This document shows positions 44,355 to 52,551 of a DNA stretch of 64,000 bases, in pieces. Source of the stretch: Sulfobacillus sp. GTDB taxonomy: Bacteria > Bacillota > Sulfobacillia > Sulfobacillales > Sulfobacillaceae. The notes beneath the pieces were generated by a model that had not been told where the DNA came from, searched no databases, and was given only the letters and a program-made list of their open reading frames with translations. Location: contig DAIDDL010000009.1 of assembly GCA_027309085.1 (NCBI GenBank), positions 1 through 64,000 of the forward strand. The letters run 5' to 3'. Made by a program: the position numbers and the translations under genes. Positions within the stretch are counted from its first letter, which is position 1. Every line of letters begins with the position of its first letter.

Positions 44355-44618
44355 GTGGCGGCAAAAAGCGTCCTCGAAGATATAAAAAAGGAACTGGACT
44401 CCCATGTGGGGGAAAAGATTCGTGTGAAGGCCAATAAAGGCCGGAAGAAAGTTGACGAAAAAGAAGGGATTTTAGAAAAAACCTATCCCCATATATTTAT
44501 CGTCAAAATCGAAGAGGAACACCTTTCCGAGAGAAGTGAACGGCGCGTGTCGTATTCTTATACGGACGTGTTAACCGAAACGGTAGAGCTTATACTTCCT
44601 GAATCTCTGTCCAATTAA
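44355..44618 (+). CDS. veg: Veg family protein
   Basis: The 87-residue protein contains SVLEDIKKELDSHVGEKIRVKANKGRKKV and RRVSYSYTDVLTETVEL, closely matching Veg. In Bacillus it affects biofilm gene control. GTG at 44355 follows GAGGAAGGAAG. It is AT-rich relative to neighbours, as in other species. Confidence 0.93.
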   Translation: MAAKSVLEDIKKELDSHVGEKIRVKANKGRKKVDEKEGILEKTYPHIFIVKIEEEHLSERSERRVSYSYTDVLTETVELILPESLSN

Positions 44619-44684
44619 CCAAGACTTTGGGTCTCGTTTGCGGGACTAACTTTTCGCATAGAAATTTGTTGGGCTGAACACAAT

Positions 44685-44714
44685 AGAGAACGCCTTAGGG
44701 CGTTCTCTTTTTTA
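44685..44714 (+). terminator. Rho-independent terminator after veg
   Basis: A 10-bp stem (44685-44694 with 44699-44708), loop TTAG and a run of about six T. It overlaps the presumed cphB upstream region by a few nt. Confidence 0.92.
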
Positions 44715-44739
44715 TTTCTACGATGGGGGGAGACGGCAT

Positions 44740-45579
44740 ATTGGGCCGCTACTGATTATCGGCGGGAAGGAAGATAAACATAAAACGCCCGAGGTGCTCT
44801 TGACCCTTGTAAACCTCGTGCGCGCCTCTGCGCGGCCCAGAAGCATTGGGGTGGTGACGACCGCTTCGGCTTGGGAAGAAGAGGCCTTTGCCACCTACCG
44901 CCAGGCGTTTGGGGCAATGGGGCTGGAAGAGGTGGACCCCCTATTTATCCGCACTCGCCTGCAGGCAGGCGCCAGAGACTGGGAGCACCGTCTGGAACAG
45001 CTGGGCGCCGTATTTTTTGTCGGCGGGGACCAACTCAGGATTACCAGCCTGCTGGGGGGCACGGCATTTCACGGAGCCCTGAAAACCAGCCTCCAGTCCG
45101 GCCTCATCGTGGCAGGCACATCGGCGGGAGCTTCGATGATGTCGTCCACCATGATTGTGGAGGGGGCGGCTGAAGAGCCGCCGTCGCGCTCTCTTGTGCG
45201 CATGGCCTCCGGAATGGGGCTGTGGGATGACGCCGTGATCGACCAGCATTTCACACAGAGAGGGCGCATCGGCCGTCTCTTGGCCGCTGTGGCCCAAAAT
45301 CCGGCGGTGCTTGGCGTCGGCATTGACGAAGACACGGCTCTTCTCGTCGATTTGGACCGCCGGCAGATGCGGGTCTATGGCTCCCAAAATGTCACGCTGC
45401 TCGATGGGCGTTTTGTGGAGCAGAGCAATGTCCAGGAATCCGGACCGGCCCAAGCTCTGTCCCTGACCCATGTCAGACTGCATGTGCTGGCGAAAGGCTA
45501 TGGATTTCATCTGCGCGCCAGGCAGCCTTTTTTGTGCAGCCCGGCGCACCCGCATGAGGAGGAATACGGTGGAGATTGA
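44740..45579 (+). CDS. cphB: Cyanophycinase
   Basis: The 279-residue serine peptidase-like protein has the nucleophile elbow GTSAGAS, an Asp/His pair (VIDQHFTQRGR) and the opening GPLLIIGGKEDKHKTPEVLL, which needs translation from before 44794. No ATG, GTG or TTG precedes it in frame; an ATT at 44740 after GGGGGGAG is the best candidate, whereas GTG 44794 would remove the first strand. It splits cyanophycin into beta-Asp-Arg dipeptides. It overlaps cphA by 11 nt. Confidence 0.82.
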   Translation: MGPLLIIGGKEDKHKTPEVLLTLVNLVRASARPRSIGVVTTASAWEEEAFATYRQAFGAMGLEEVDPLFIRTRLQAGARDWEHRLEQLGAVFFVGGDQLRITSLLGGTAFHGALKTSLQSGLIVAGTSAGASMMSSTMIVEGAAEEPPSRSLVRMASGMGLWDDAVIDQHFTQRGRIGRLLAAVAQNPAVLGVGIDEDTALLVDLDRRQMRVYGSQNVTLLDGRFVEQSNVQESGPAQALSLTHVRLHVLAKGYGFHLRARQPFLCSPAHPHEEEYGGD

Positions 45580-48205
45580 ACATGTGACGTTTTATGCGGG
45601 TCCCAACCGCCATACCCTGAGGAGCGCGGTGGAGGCTGTGGTGCGTCTCGGCGACTACGGGCGGGAGCCTAGCTCTGCGCATGTGGACTTTGCTCCCCGG
45701 CTCTTTGCAGCGCTTCCCGGGCTGGGAGAGCATGTCTGCTCGGAGGGACACCGGGGCGGATTTGAGGAGCGCATGCAAGAAGGCACGTACCTGGGGCATG
45801 TGGCCGAGCATGTGACTCTGGAAATTCTGTTTCAATCCGGCGAGCGCGGCCATTACGGCAAAACCCGGGAAATAGCGGGGACTGACAGTGTTCGGGTGAT
45901 TTTTGAAAGCGACACGGAAAATGGGGGGCGGCAAGCCTTGGAAGAGGCTCTGCGCCTGGTGGGCGGGTTATGGGACGGCGCCGCGGACGATGACGCGTGC
46001 GCGGCCCGCCTGAGTGCTGTCGAAGATAGCATCCGCGCCCAGCATCTGGGCCCTTCGACCCAGGCCATTATCGACGCTGCCCGGGCGCGGGATATCCCGG
46101 TGCGGCGCCTGGACGAAGGCAGTCTGGTGCGGCTCGGGATAGGGGCGGCCCAGCGGCGGGTGATGGCTGCGGTGACCGACCGCACCGCGGTCATCGGCGC
46201 GGAACTCTGCCAGGACAAAGCGCTGACGAAGACACTTCTCGAGCGGCAGGGAATTCCGGTGCCGCCAGGGAGCAGCGTGCGGTGCTGGGAGGAGGCGCTG
46301 CAAGCCGCCAGGAAGCTGGGATTTCCGGTGGCGGTGAAACCCCAAAGCGGCCAGCAGGGCCGGGGGGTGAGCACGCAGGTGGCCTCCGCACAGGAATTGC
46401 GCCGGGCTTTTGCATGGGCCCAGCAGCAAGGGGAAACCGTGCTCATCGAGGAGCAGGTCGACGGTCCGGCCTACCGGGTTCTGGTAGTCCAGGGGCAGGT
46501 GGTGGCCGCCAGCCTCAGGAATCCGCCTGGGGTGGAAGGAGACGGCATTCGCAGCATTCATGAGCTTGTGGCCCAGGCTAATGCGGACCCGAGGCGCTGT
46601 CCCGGTCACCAGGGCCCGCTGAGCCTGATCCCCGAGGACGAGGGGCTGGAAACGGCACTGGCCCACCAGGGGCTGTCCCTGCAGACCGTGCCCGGTCTAG
46701 GGAAGAAGGTCTTGCTGCGGGACACTGCCAACCTTTCCAGCGGGGGGGAGGCGGAAGATGTGACCGATTCCCTGGGCCCTGACTTCATTGAGGATATGGT
46801 GAGGGCACAGCGAGCCGTAGGGCTGGATATTGCAGGGATCGATGTCATCACTCCAGATCTGGGACGTTCCCTTGAGGAGGCGGGCGGCCGGGTGATCGAG
46901 GTCAACGCATCGCCAGGACTGCGCATGCACCTTTACCCGTCGGCCGGCCGCCCGCGGGCGGTGGGCGAGGCGATTGTGGAGTCGCTCTTCGGGCAGGGTA
47001 CGGGGCGCATCCCGGTCTGCGCGGTGACCGGGACCAATGGCAAAACCACAGTGACCCGCATGCTGGCGCACATGTGGCGGCAGACCGGCAAAGTGGTAGG
47101 GATGACGACGACTGACGGCATTGTCATTGGCCAGCGCCGGATCCAGCAGGGGGACCTGACAGGTCCATGGTCGGCCGAAGTGGTGCTGGGGGACCCGACG
47201 GCTGAAGTGGCTGTGCTGGAAACGGCCAGGGGAGGAATGGCGCGGCACGGGCTGGGATTCGGAGATTGTGACGTGGCGGTGGTGACCAATATCGGCCCCG
47301 ACCATTTGGGCCAGGACGGGATCAGTACACTCGATGACCTCACGCATCTCAAGGCTCTGGTAGTCGACGTGGTCCGCCCCGGCGGGGCGGCCGTGCTGAA
47401 TGCGGATGATCCCCGGGTAGCGGCTATGGCCGCCCGCGCAGCGGGCCGTATCGTGTGGTTTTCGGTGCGCGACGACAATCCTCTGGTCGTGGATCACCTG
47501 GCCTCGGGAGGAGAAGCGGTGGTGCTGAGCCGGGGCTACATGGTGCACCGCCAAGGCACGGTATCCAGGCGGCTGATTGGCAGCCGGGCCCTGCCCGCAG
47601 GATGGCGCGGAAGGGCAGGATTCAATGTCCAAAATGCCATGGCGGCGGCTGCGGCCGCGCTGGCTATGGGACTTGACGCCCCGTTTGTCGGGCGCAGTCT
47701 GGCCTCTTTCCACGTGGACGAGGACAGTCAAAACCCGGGAAGGCTGGAGATGGTCAAGGGGGAGGCTGTGGACCTTCTGCTGGACTATGCCCACAACCAG
47801 CCCGCACTGGCGGCTCTGGGAGAGCTCATCCGCACCTTGGGCTACCGCCGGGTCACGACGGTTTTGGGATTGCCGGGGGACCGCCGCAATCAGGAGCTGG
47901 CTTTGGCAGTGCGCGAGGCCCGCCATTTTTCGGACACTCTGGTCATCCGCGAGGATGAGGACTTGAGGGGGCGGGAGCCGGGAGAGATGGCGAGGCTGTG
48001 CGTCGACACCCTGCTGGAGGACGGGGCGGAGCCGGGCAGCTGGACCGTCACCCTGTCGGAGTCCGAAGCGGTCGGGCGGGCCGTGGCTTCGGCGCCGGAG
48101 GGCAGTCTGGTCGTGGTGCTGTTTGAGCATTATGAAACGGCCCGGCGGGCGGGTCTCACAGCCATGGCGCTGAGGGGGCCAGGCGCACAGAAGTCATGGG
48201 CCTGA
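45569..48205 (+). CDS. cphA: Cyanophycin synthetase
   Basis: The 878-residue enzyme has an N-terminal domain (to ~160), an ATP-grasp domain (about 190-450, with AVKPQSGQQGRGVS and VIEVNASPGLRMHLYPS) and a Mur-ligase domain (from VTGTNGKTTVTRM to DYAHNQPA). It polymerises aspartate with arginine side chains into cyanophycin, a nitrogen reserve. GTG at 45569 after GAGGAGGAATACG is chosen. It has the full length of CphA1 type enzymes. Confidence 0.93.
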   Translation: MEIEHVTFYAGPNRHTLRSAVEAVVRLGDYGREPSSAHVDFAPRLFAALPGLGEHVCSEGHRGGFEERMQEGTYLGHVAEHVTLEILFQSGERGHYGKTREIAGTDSVRVIFESDTENGGRQALEEALRLVGGLWDGAADDDACAARLSAVEDSIRAQHLGPSTQAIIDAARARDIPVRRLDEGSLVRLGIGAAQRRVMAAVTDRTAVIGAELCQDKALTKTLLERQGIPVPPGSSVRCWEEALQAARKLGFPVAVKPQSGQQGRGVSTQVASAQELRRAFAWAQQQGETVLIEEQVDGPAYRVLVVQGQVVAASLRNPPGVEGDGIRSIHELVAQANADPRRCPGHQGPLSLIPEDEGLETALAHQGLSLQTVPGLGKKVLLRDTANLSSGGEAEDVTDSLGPDFIEDMVRAQRAVGLDIAGIDVITPDLGRSLEEAGGRVIEVNASPGLRMHLYPSAGRPRAVGEAIVESLFGQGTGRIPVCAVTGTNGKTTVTRMLAHMWRQTGKVVGMTTTDGIVIGQRRIQQGDLTGPWSAEVVLGDPTAEVAVLETARGGMARHGLGFGDCDVAVVTNIGPDHLGQDGISTLDDLTHLKALVVDVVRPGGAAVLNADDPRVAAMAARAAGRIVWFSVRDDNPLVVDHLASGGEAVVLSRGYMVHRQGTVSRRLIGSRALPAGWRGRAGFNVQNAMAAAAAALAMGLDAPFVGRSLASFHVDEDSQNPGRLEMVKGEAVDLLLDYAHNQPALAALGELIRTLGYRRVTTVLGLPGDRRNQELALAVREARHFSDTLVIREDEDLRGREPGEMARLCVDTLLEDGAEPGSWTVTLSESEAVGRAVASAPEGSLVVVLFEHYETARRAGLTAMALRGPGAQKSWA

Positions 48206-48293
48206 GCGCCTAGGTGCGCCGAAGACTGCGCAAATCTTTAGCTCTCCCGCACTTTGGTGTAAGATACTCCCAGTACCTGGCGGGGAGGGGTTC

Positions 48294-49148
48294 ATCACGC
48301 CACCATCTTACTGGCGGTCCGAGGCATGCGCCAAAATCAATCTGGGATTATGGGTGGAGCCCCGTGATGCACGGGGCTACCACCCTGTCCGCACGCTGAT
48401 GCAGACGGTTGCGCTGTGCGACCGGATTGACATTCGCCCAGCCCGGCGGTACCGCCTGACGATCCCGCAGGTCTACGGCGACCCTGAGCGCAATCTGATT
48501 ACCCGGGCATACCGTCTGGGCAGGGAAATCGCCCGGGACTTGCCTGTGGTGTCTATTGCCTGCGTCAAGAATATTCCCGCAGGAGCGGGCTTGGGCGGGG
48601 GGAGCGCCGACGGGGCTGCAGTGCTGCGGTGGGTCCAGGCATGCTCTCCCCTGTCTGATGCCGCCTCCCATGCGCACCAGCTCGGGATGGACGTGCCTTT
48701 TCTCGTCCGGGGCGGGACGGCGGCGGCGGCAGGGTATGGTGAGCAGCTGCAGTTTTTGGCGCCGCTGCCGCCGTGGCCGGTGCTGCTGGCGTCTCCCGGG
48801 TTCGGCGTGCCGACCGATCAGGCGTACCGGGCTTTTGATCAGCTGCCTCCGGCTTTTGCAAAGATGCCCAGCCTGGACCAGCTGGCACGCGAGGTGCGAG
48901 GCGGCCAGGTGCCCCCCGATCTGTTCAACGGTCTCGAGCGCGCAGCCTGGGCGGTGCGGCCCGCACTGAGGGCTTTTAAAGAGACGCTCGAGCGTTCAAC
49001 TGGTTTGTCATGGTTTCTGTCGGGCAGCGGTTCGGTATATTTTTCCTTAAACAGGGACCGCGAGATTTTGGCCGCCGCCCGTCGCGTTTTGCGGCGGCAA
49101 GGCATACCATGGACAGAGGTGACGCACTTTGTCCCCTCGGTGGACTGA
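48294..49148 (+). CDS. ispE: 4-diphosphocytidyl-2-C-methyl-D-erythritol kinase
   Basis: The 284-residue GHMP kinase contains the N-terminal AKINLGLWVEPRDARGYHPV and PAGAGLGGGSADGAAVL. It acts in the methylerythritol-phosphate route to isoprenoids. In-frame codons before AKINLGL contain no ATG, GTG or TTG. The only family-sized start is an ATC at 48294 with GGGGAGGGG just upstream; GTG 48354 would lose the opening motif. Either a rare initiation codon or a sequence error near 48294 is likely. Confidence 0.85.
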   Translation: MTPPSYWRSEACAKINLGLWVEPRDARGYHPVRTLMQTVALCDRIDIRPARRYRLTIPQVYGDPERNLITRAYRLGREIARDLPVVSIACVKNIPAGAGLGGGSADGAAVLRWVQACSPLSDAASHAHQLGMDVPFLVRGGTAAAAGYGEQLQFLAPLPPWPVLLASPGFGVPTDQAYRAFDQLPPAFAKMPSLDQLAREVRGGQVPPDLFNGLERAAWAVRPALRAFKETLERSTGLSWFLSGSGSVYFSLNRDREILAAARRVLRRQGIPWTEVTHFVPSVD

Positions 49149-49161
49149 AGGAGATGACGGA

Positions 49162-49932
49162 ATGAATCAGCATCCGGCAATTGTGCTGGCGGGACAACGC
49201 AATGACGGCCGGCTGGCGCCGGTGGATCCCAGTCAGTGGGAAGCCGAAATACGGCTTGATGGCCGCATGATGGTGGAATACGTCGTAGAGGCTCTGCAGC
49301 AGTCGAGCCGGGTGGGCCCCATCGTCGTGGTGGGCCCCCAGAGCCTGCCTCTGCATGACGTGCTGTGGGCTCCGGTGCATGATGAGATGTTCGCCAATGT
49401 GCTCAGCGGCCTGGATGTTGTCGGAGAGGGGCCCGTGCTGGTCGCGACGGCGGATGTGCCGCTCTTGACGCCGGACGCAGTCAACGCCTTCGTGGATGCC
49501 GCCGGCGCCGACTTTGACGTGGTCTATCCCATTATCGAAAAATCCTTGGTGGAGGCCAAATTTCCCGAGACGCAAAGAACGTACGTGCGCCTCGTGGACG
49601 GCACATTTACCGGGGGCAATGTGTTCATGGTCAGAAAAGAGGCCGTGCTGCAGAGCCGCCACGCGGTCGCGGAACTTTTGAGCCACCGCAAGGCGCCCTG
49701 GCGGCTGGCCGGTGATATTGGCATCGGGGTTCTGTTGAAGTGGCTGATAGGGCGGCTCAGCATTGAGGACGCGCAAAAGCGGGTCCGGGAACTATTGGGG
49801 ATTAACGGGCAGGCGCTGATTTTCGACTATCCGGAGGTCGGCGTGGATGTGGATAAGCCTCAGGACTGGGAGTTGGCGAACCTTTTGCTGAAAAACAGGC
49901 CCGAAGTGTCCTCTTCATTTCAAAATCCCTAA
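49162..49932 (+). CDS. MobA-like nucleotidyltransferase
   Basis: The 256-residue protein opens with HPAIVLAGQRNDGRLAPV and has VATADVPLLTPDAVNAF, an NTP-transferase (GT-A) pattern like MobA/IspD-type enzymes. The LAGG loop is LAGQ here, and the DxP motif is intact. Substrate unknown. Genes of this kind between ispE and purR are common in Clostridia. ATG at 49162 follows GAAGGAGATGACGG. Confidence 0.75.
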   Translation: MNQHPAIVLAGQRNDGRLAPVDPSQWEAEIRLDGRMMVEYVVEALQQSSRVGPIVVVGPQSLPLHDVLWAPVHDEMFANVLSGLDVVGEGPVLVATADVPLLTPDAVNAFVDAAGADFDVVYPIIEKSLVEAKFPETQRTYVRLVDGTFTGGNVFMVRKEAVLQSRHAVAELLSHRKAPWRLAGDIGIGVLLKWLIGRLSIEDAQKRVRELLGINGQALIFDYPEVGVDVDKPQDWELANLLLKNRPEVSSSFQNP

Positions 49933-49993
49933 ACTCTGGGGCAATATCAATGCAAAGGGAGCGACCACAACGGATATCAAGTCACCCGGCCGG

Positions 49994-50827
49994 ATGCGGG
50001 ACCGCTATAAACGGTTGATTGCGCTGACCGGCTATTTGCTGGCCCATCCGCGCACGCAGTGGAGTTTGACCGAACTGAGCGCCACTTTGCAGGTGGCGAA
50101 ATCCACACTGTCCGAAGATCTCATGTTTATCAAGGACATTTTGGAAAGTGCCGGTCAGGGCACGGTGGTGACACAGGTAGGGGCCCAGGGCGGGGTGGTT
50201 TACCTCCCCGCCCTCGACCGCAAAAGGGCAGCGCTGGCGCTTGAGACGTGGGCCCACAGACTGGCGGAGCCTGACCGCCTCACCGCGGACGGGTTTCTCT
50301 ACATGACGGACCTGCTGTTTGAGCCCCGTCTGGTGGAACCACTGGGAGAACTGTTGGCGGCTCCTTTCCGCGACCAGGCCGTGGACGCTGTGGCGACCGT
50401 GGAAACCAAGGGGATTCCCCTGGCGCTGGCCTGCGCGAAAGCCTTGGGCACTGACGTGGTGCTGATCCGGCGGGACAGCCGGCTGTCGGAAGGATCTGCG
50501 CTGTCCATCAACTATCTGTCCGGCTCTTCGCGGCGGATCCAGTCAATGTCCCTAGCCCGCCGCGCCCTCCATAGGGGAAGCCAAGTCCTGTTTGTAGATG
50601 ATTTTATGAAGGCCGGGGGCACGGCCCGCGCAGCGACCGACCTGCTGGGGGAATTTGGCGCCCACGTGGTGGGAGCGGGGGTGCTGGTCTCGACGGCGGA
50701 GCCCCTCAGCAAGCTGATCAGCAAGTTTTGGAGCCTTTTAGAGTGGGACGAAGCCCTGGCCAAGGTGGTGCCCAGTGTATGGGCCCAGGACCTGTGCGGC
50801 ACAGGAGAGGGAGACAGTCATGGCTGA
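49994..50827 (+). CDS. purR: PurR-type purine repressor
   Basis: The 277-residue regulator has an N-terminal winged helix (WSLTELSATLQVAKSTLSED) and a phosphoribosyltransferase-fold sensor with PRPP motif VLFVDDFMKAGGTA. It represses purine genes and is relieved by PRPP. ATG at 49994 is the family start. It overlaps the ilvA start by 8 nt. Confidence 0.92.
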   Translation: MRDRYKRLIALTGYLLAHPRTQWSLTELSATLQVAKSTLSEDLMFIKDILESAGQGTVVTQVGAQGGVVYLPALDRKRAALALETWAHRLAEPDRLTADGFLYMTDLLFEPRLVEPLGELLAAPFRDQAVDAVATVETKGIPLALACAKALGTDVVLIRRDSRLSEGSALSINYLSGSSRRIQSMSLARRALHRGSQVLFVDDFMKAGGTARAATDLLGEFGAHVVGAGVLVSTAEPLSKLISKFWSLLEWDEALAKVVPSVWAQDLCGTGEGDSHG

Positions 50828-52043
50828 CATTGATGAGATCACACTGGATACGGTCCGTGAGGCGGCAGCGGCGCTGCAGGGAGTGACGGTGGTGACTCCG
50901 CTGCAGGAGTCGGTGTATATCAACGACCTGCTGGGCGCCCGCGTTTTTTTCAAACTGGAAAATCTGCAGCGGACGGGGTCGTTCAAGTTGCGCGGGGCAT
51001 ACAACCGGCTGCGCCAGCTGTCCCCGGCCGAGCTCAGGCGGGGGGTGGTGGCCGCCTCTGCCGGAAATCATGCCCAGGGGGTGGCGCTGGCAGCAGGGCT
51101 GGTCGGCACGACTTCGCTGATCTATATGCCCGAGGGGGCGTCTCTGACAAAAATCGAATCCACCCGGGGCTACGGCGCGGAGATCCGCCTGTTTGGGGAG
51201 ACATTCGATGATGCCTATCAAGAAGCGCTGCGGGTGGCTGAGCAAACGGGCCGCGTGATGGTGCCCGCCTTCAATGACCCCATGATTATTGCCGGGCAGG
51301 GGACTCTGGCTCTGGAGATGCTCGACGAGCGCCCTAATCTGGATGTGCTGGTGGTGCCCGTAGGCGGGGGCGGGCTGATTGGGGGCATTGCCCTGGCCGC
51401 CAAAGCCCAGAACTGCCGCATCAAGGTAATCGGGGTGCAGACGGATGTGGTGCCGGCTATGGCGCTGTCGCGCAAGGAGCGGCACTTGGTGCAAGCCGCG
51501 GGCGGGCGCACGATTGCTGACGGCATTGCGGTGAAAAGTCCGGGGGAACTGCCTTTCGCCATGGTCGAGCGCTACGTGGACGACATTGTCACGGTGTCTG
51601 AGCACGAAATTTCCCGCGCCATTCTTATCTTTCTGGAGCGCACCAAACTGGTCGTGGAAGGGGCGGGCGCTGTCGGGCTGGCGGCGATGCTGGCGGGGAA
51701 AATTCCTTTGGGGCTGGGCACCGTGGGGGTGGTGGTCAGCGGGGGCAATATTGATGTGACCCTCTTGAACCGCATCATCGAGAAAGGACTGGTGGAGGAA
51801 GGGCGCCAGGTCCACCTCAAAACCACGGTCGGGGACCGTCCGGGACAACTGGTCAAGGTCCTGAACCGGGTGGCGGAGCTTAAGGCCAACGTGATTCGCG
51901 TCGAGCACGAGCGGTGGAGTCCCAGCCTGTCCCCCGCGGAAGTGGGGATCCAGATGGTGCTGGAGACGCGCAATGCCGGTCATGTTCAAGAGATTCTGGA
52001 CAGTCTCCGGGCAGATGGGTACGAGGTCTTGATTCAGAATTGA
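50820..52043 (+). CDS. ilvA: Threonine ammonia-lyase
   Basis: The 407-residue PLP enzyme has the lysine motif [21 protein letters not shown], the glycine-rich [13 protein letters not shown] loop and a C-terminal ACT-like domain from about residue 330. It makes 2-oxobutanoate from threonine for isoleucine synthesis, or degrades serine/threonine. It sits between purR and spoVG, a slot usually held by ridA in Bacillus, which removes the enamine by-product of this reaction. Confidence 0.9.
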   Translation: MADIDEITLDTVREAAAALQGVTVVTPLQESVYINDLLGARVFFKLENLQRTGSFKLRGAYNRLRQLSPAELRRGVVAASAGNHAQGVALAAGLVGTTSLIYMPEGASLTKIESTRGYGAEIRLFGETFDDAYQEALRVAEQTGRVMVPAFNDPMIIAGQGTLALEMLDERPNLDVLVVPVGGGGLIGGIALAAKAQNCRIKVIGVQTDVVPAMALSRKERHLVQAAGGRTIADGIAVKSPGELPFAMVERYVDDIVTVSEHEISRAILIFLERTKLVVEGAGAVGLAAMLAGKIPLGLGTVGVVVSGGNIDVTLLNRIIEKGLVEEGRQVHLKTTVGDRPGQLVKVLNRVAELKANVIRVEHERWSPSLSPAEVGIQMVLETRNAGHVQEILDSLRADGYEVLIQN

Positions 52044-52064
52044 TTATCAAAATTTTGACAATAT

Positions 52065-52092
52065 AGAGGAATTCTTGTGGACCGCGGCGAAT
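52065..52092 (+). promoter_or_regulatory. Sigma-H type promoter of spoVG
   Basis: AGAGGAATT (52065-52073) matches RNAGGAWWW, followed after 12 nt by GGCGAAT (52086-52092) matching RNNGAAT. It lies 52 nt before the GTG of spoVG. Confidence 0.75.
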
Positions 52093-52143
52093 ACAATACT
52101 CCCCGGACAACCGGGCCACCCATTGGCACAAGGAGGATTCGTC

Positions 52144-52401
52144 GTGGAAATTACGGATGTGCGGCTCCGCCGCATGACAACTGAGGGAAAAATGAAGGCC
52201 GTGGCATCGGTCACTCTAGATGGGGAGTTTGTCATCCACGATGTGAAAGTGGTGGAGGGACTGAAGGGACTGTTTGTTGCCATGCCCAGCCGGAAAACCC
52301 CCGACGGGGAATTTCGGGATGTGGCGCATCCGATTACCCAGGCGGCCCGGGAACGCATACAGAAGGCAGTGCTGGAGGTGTTTTACGCTGGCGCGGTGTA
52401 G
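52144..52401 (+). CDS. spoVG: SpoVG regulator
   Basis: The 85-residue protein with opening [11 protein letters not shown] and [20 protein letters not shown] matches SpoVG, a small nucleic-acid-binding regulator of septation and sporulation. GTG at 52144 follows AAGGAGGATTCGTC. Confidence 0.94.
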   Translation: MEITDVRLRRMTTEGKMKAVASVTLDGEFVIHDVKVVEGLKGLFVAMPSRKTPDGEFRDVAHPITQAARERIQKAVLEVFYAGAV

Positions 52402-52432
52402 CAGTGGGCCTCGGAAATAGGCAAAAGCTGGG

Positions 52433-52458
52433 GGCCGCCATGCGGGCGGTCTCTTTTT
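52433..52458 (+). terminator. Terminator between spoVG and glmU
   Basis: A 7-bp stem with one G-T pair (52433-52439 with 52445-52451), then TCTTTTT. Directly downstream an extended -10 (TGGTATGCT, 52494-52502) could start glmU transcription. Confidence 0.7.
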
Positions 52459-52551
52459 GCGCGCGCCAGGTGATTCATCGCAGGCCGAAATTTTGGTATG
52501 CTAACCAGGATGTCGGCTGTTCAAGATCGCCAAGAAATCGGAGGGATTGTT

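Noticed and set aside
46697-48130. 477-codon minus-strand frame antisense to cphA
   Set aside because: A mirror of strong codon bias in cphA; His/Arg-rich sequence without motifs.
50718-51989. 423-codon minus-strand frame antisense to ilvA
   Set aside because: Shadow frame; ilvA on the plus strand has all the PLP motifs.
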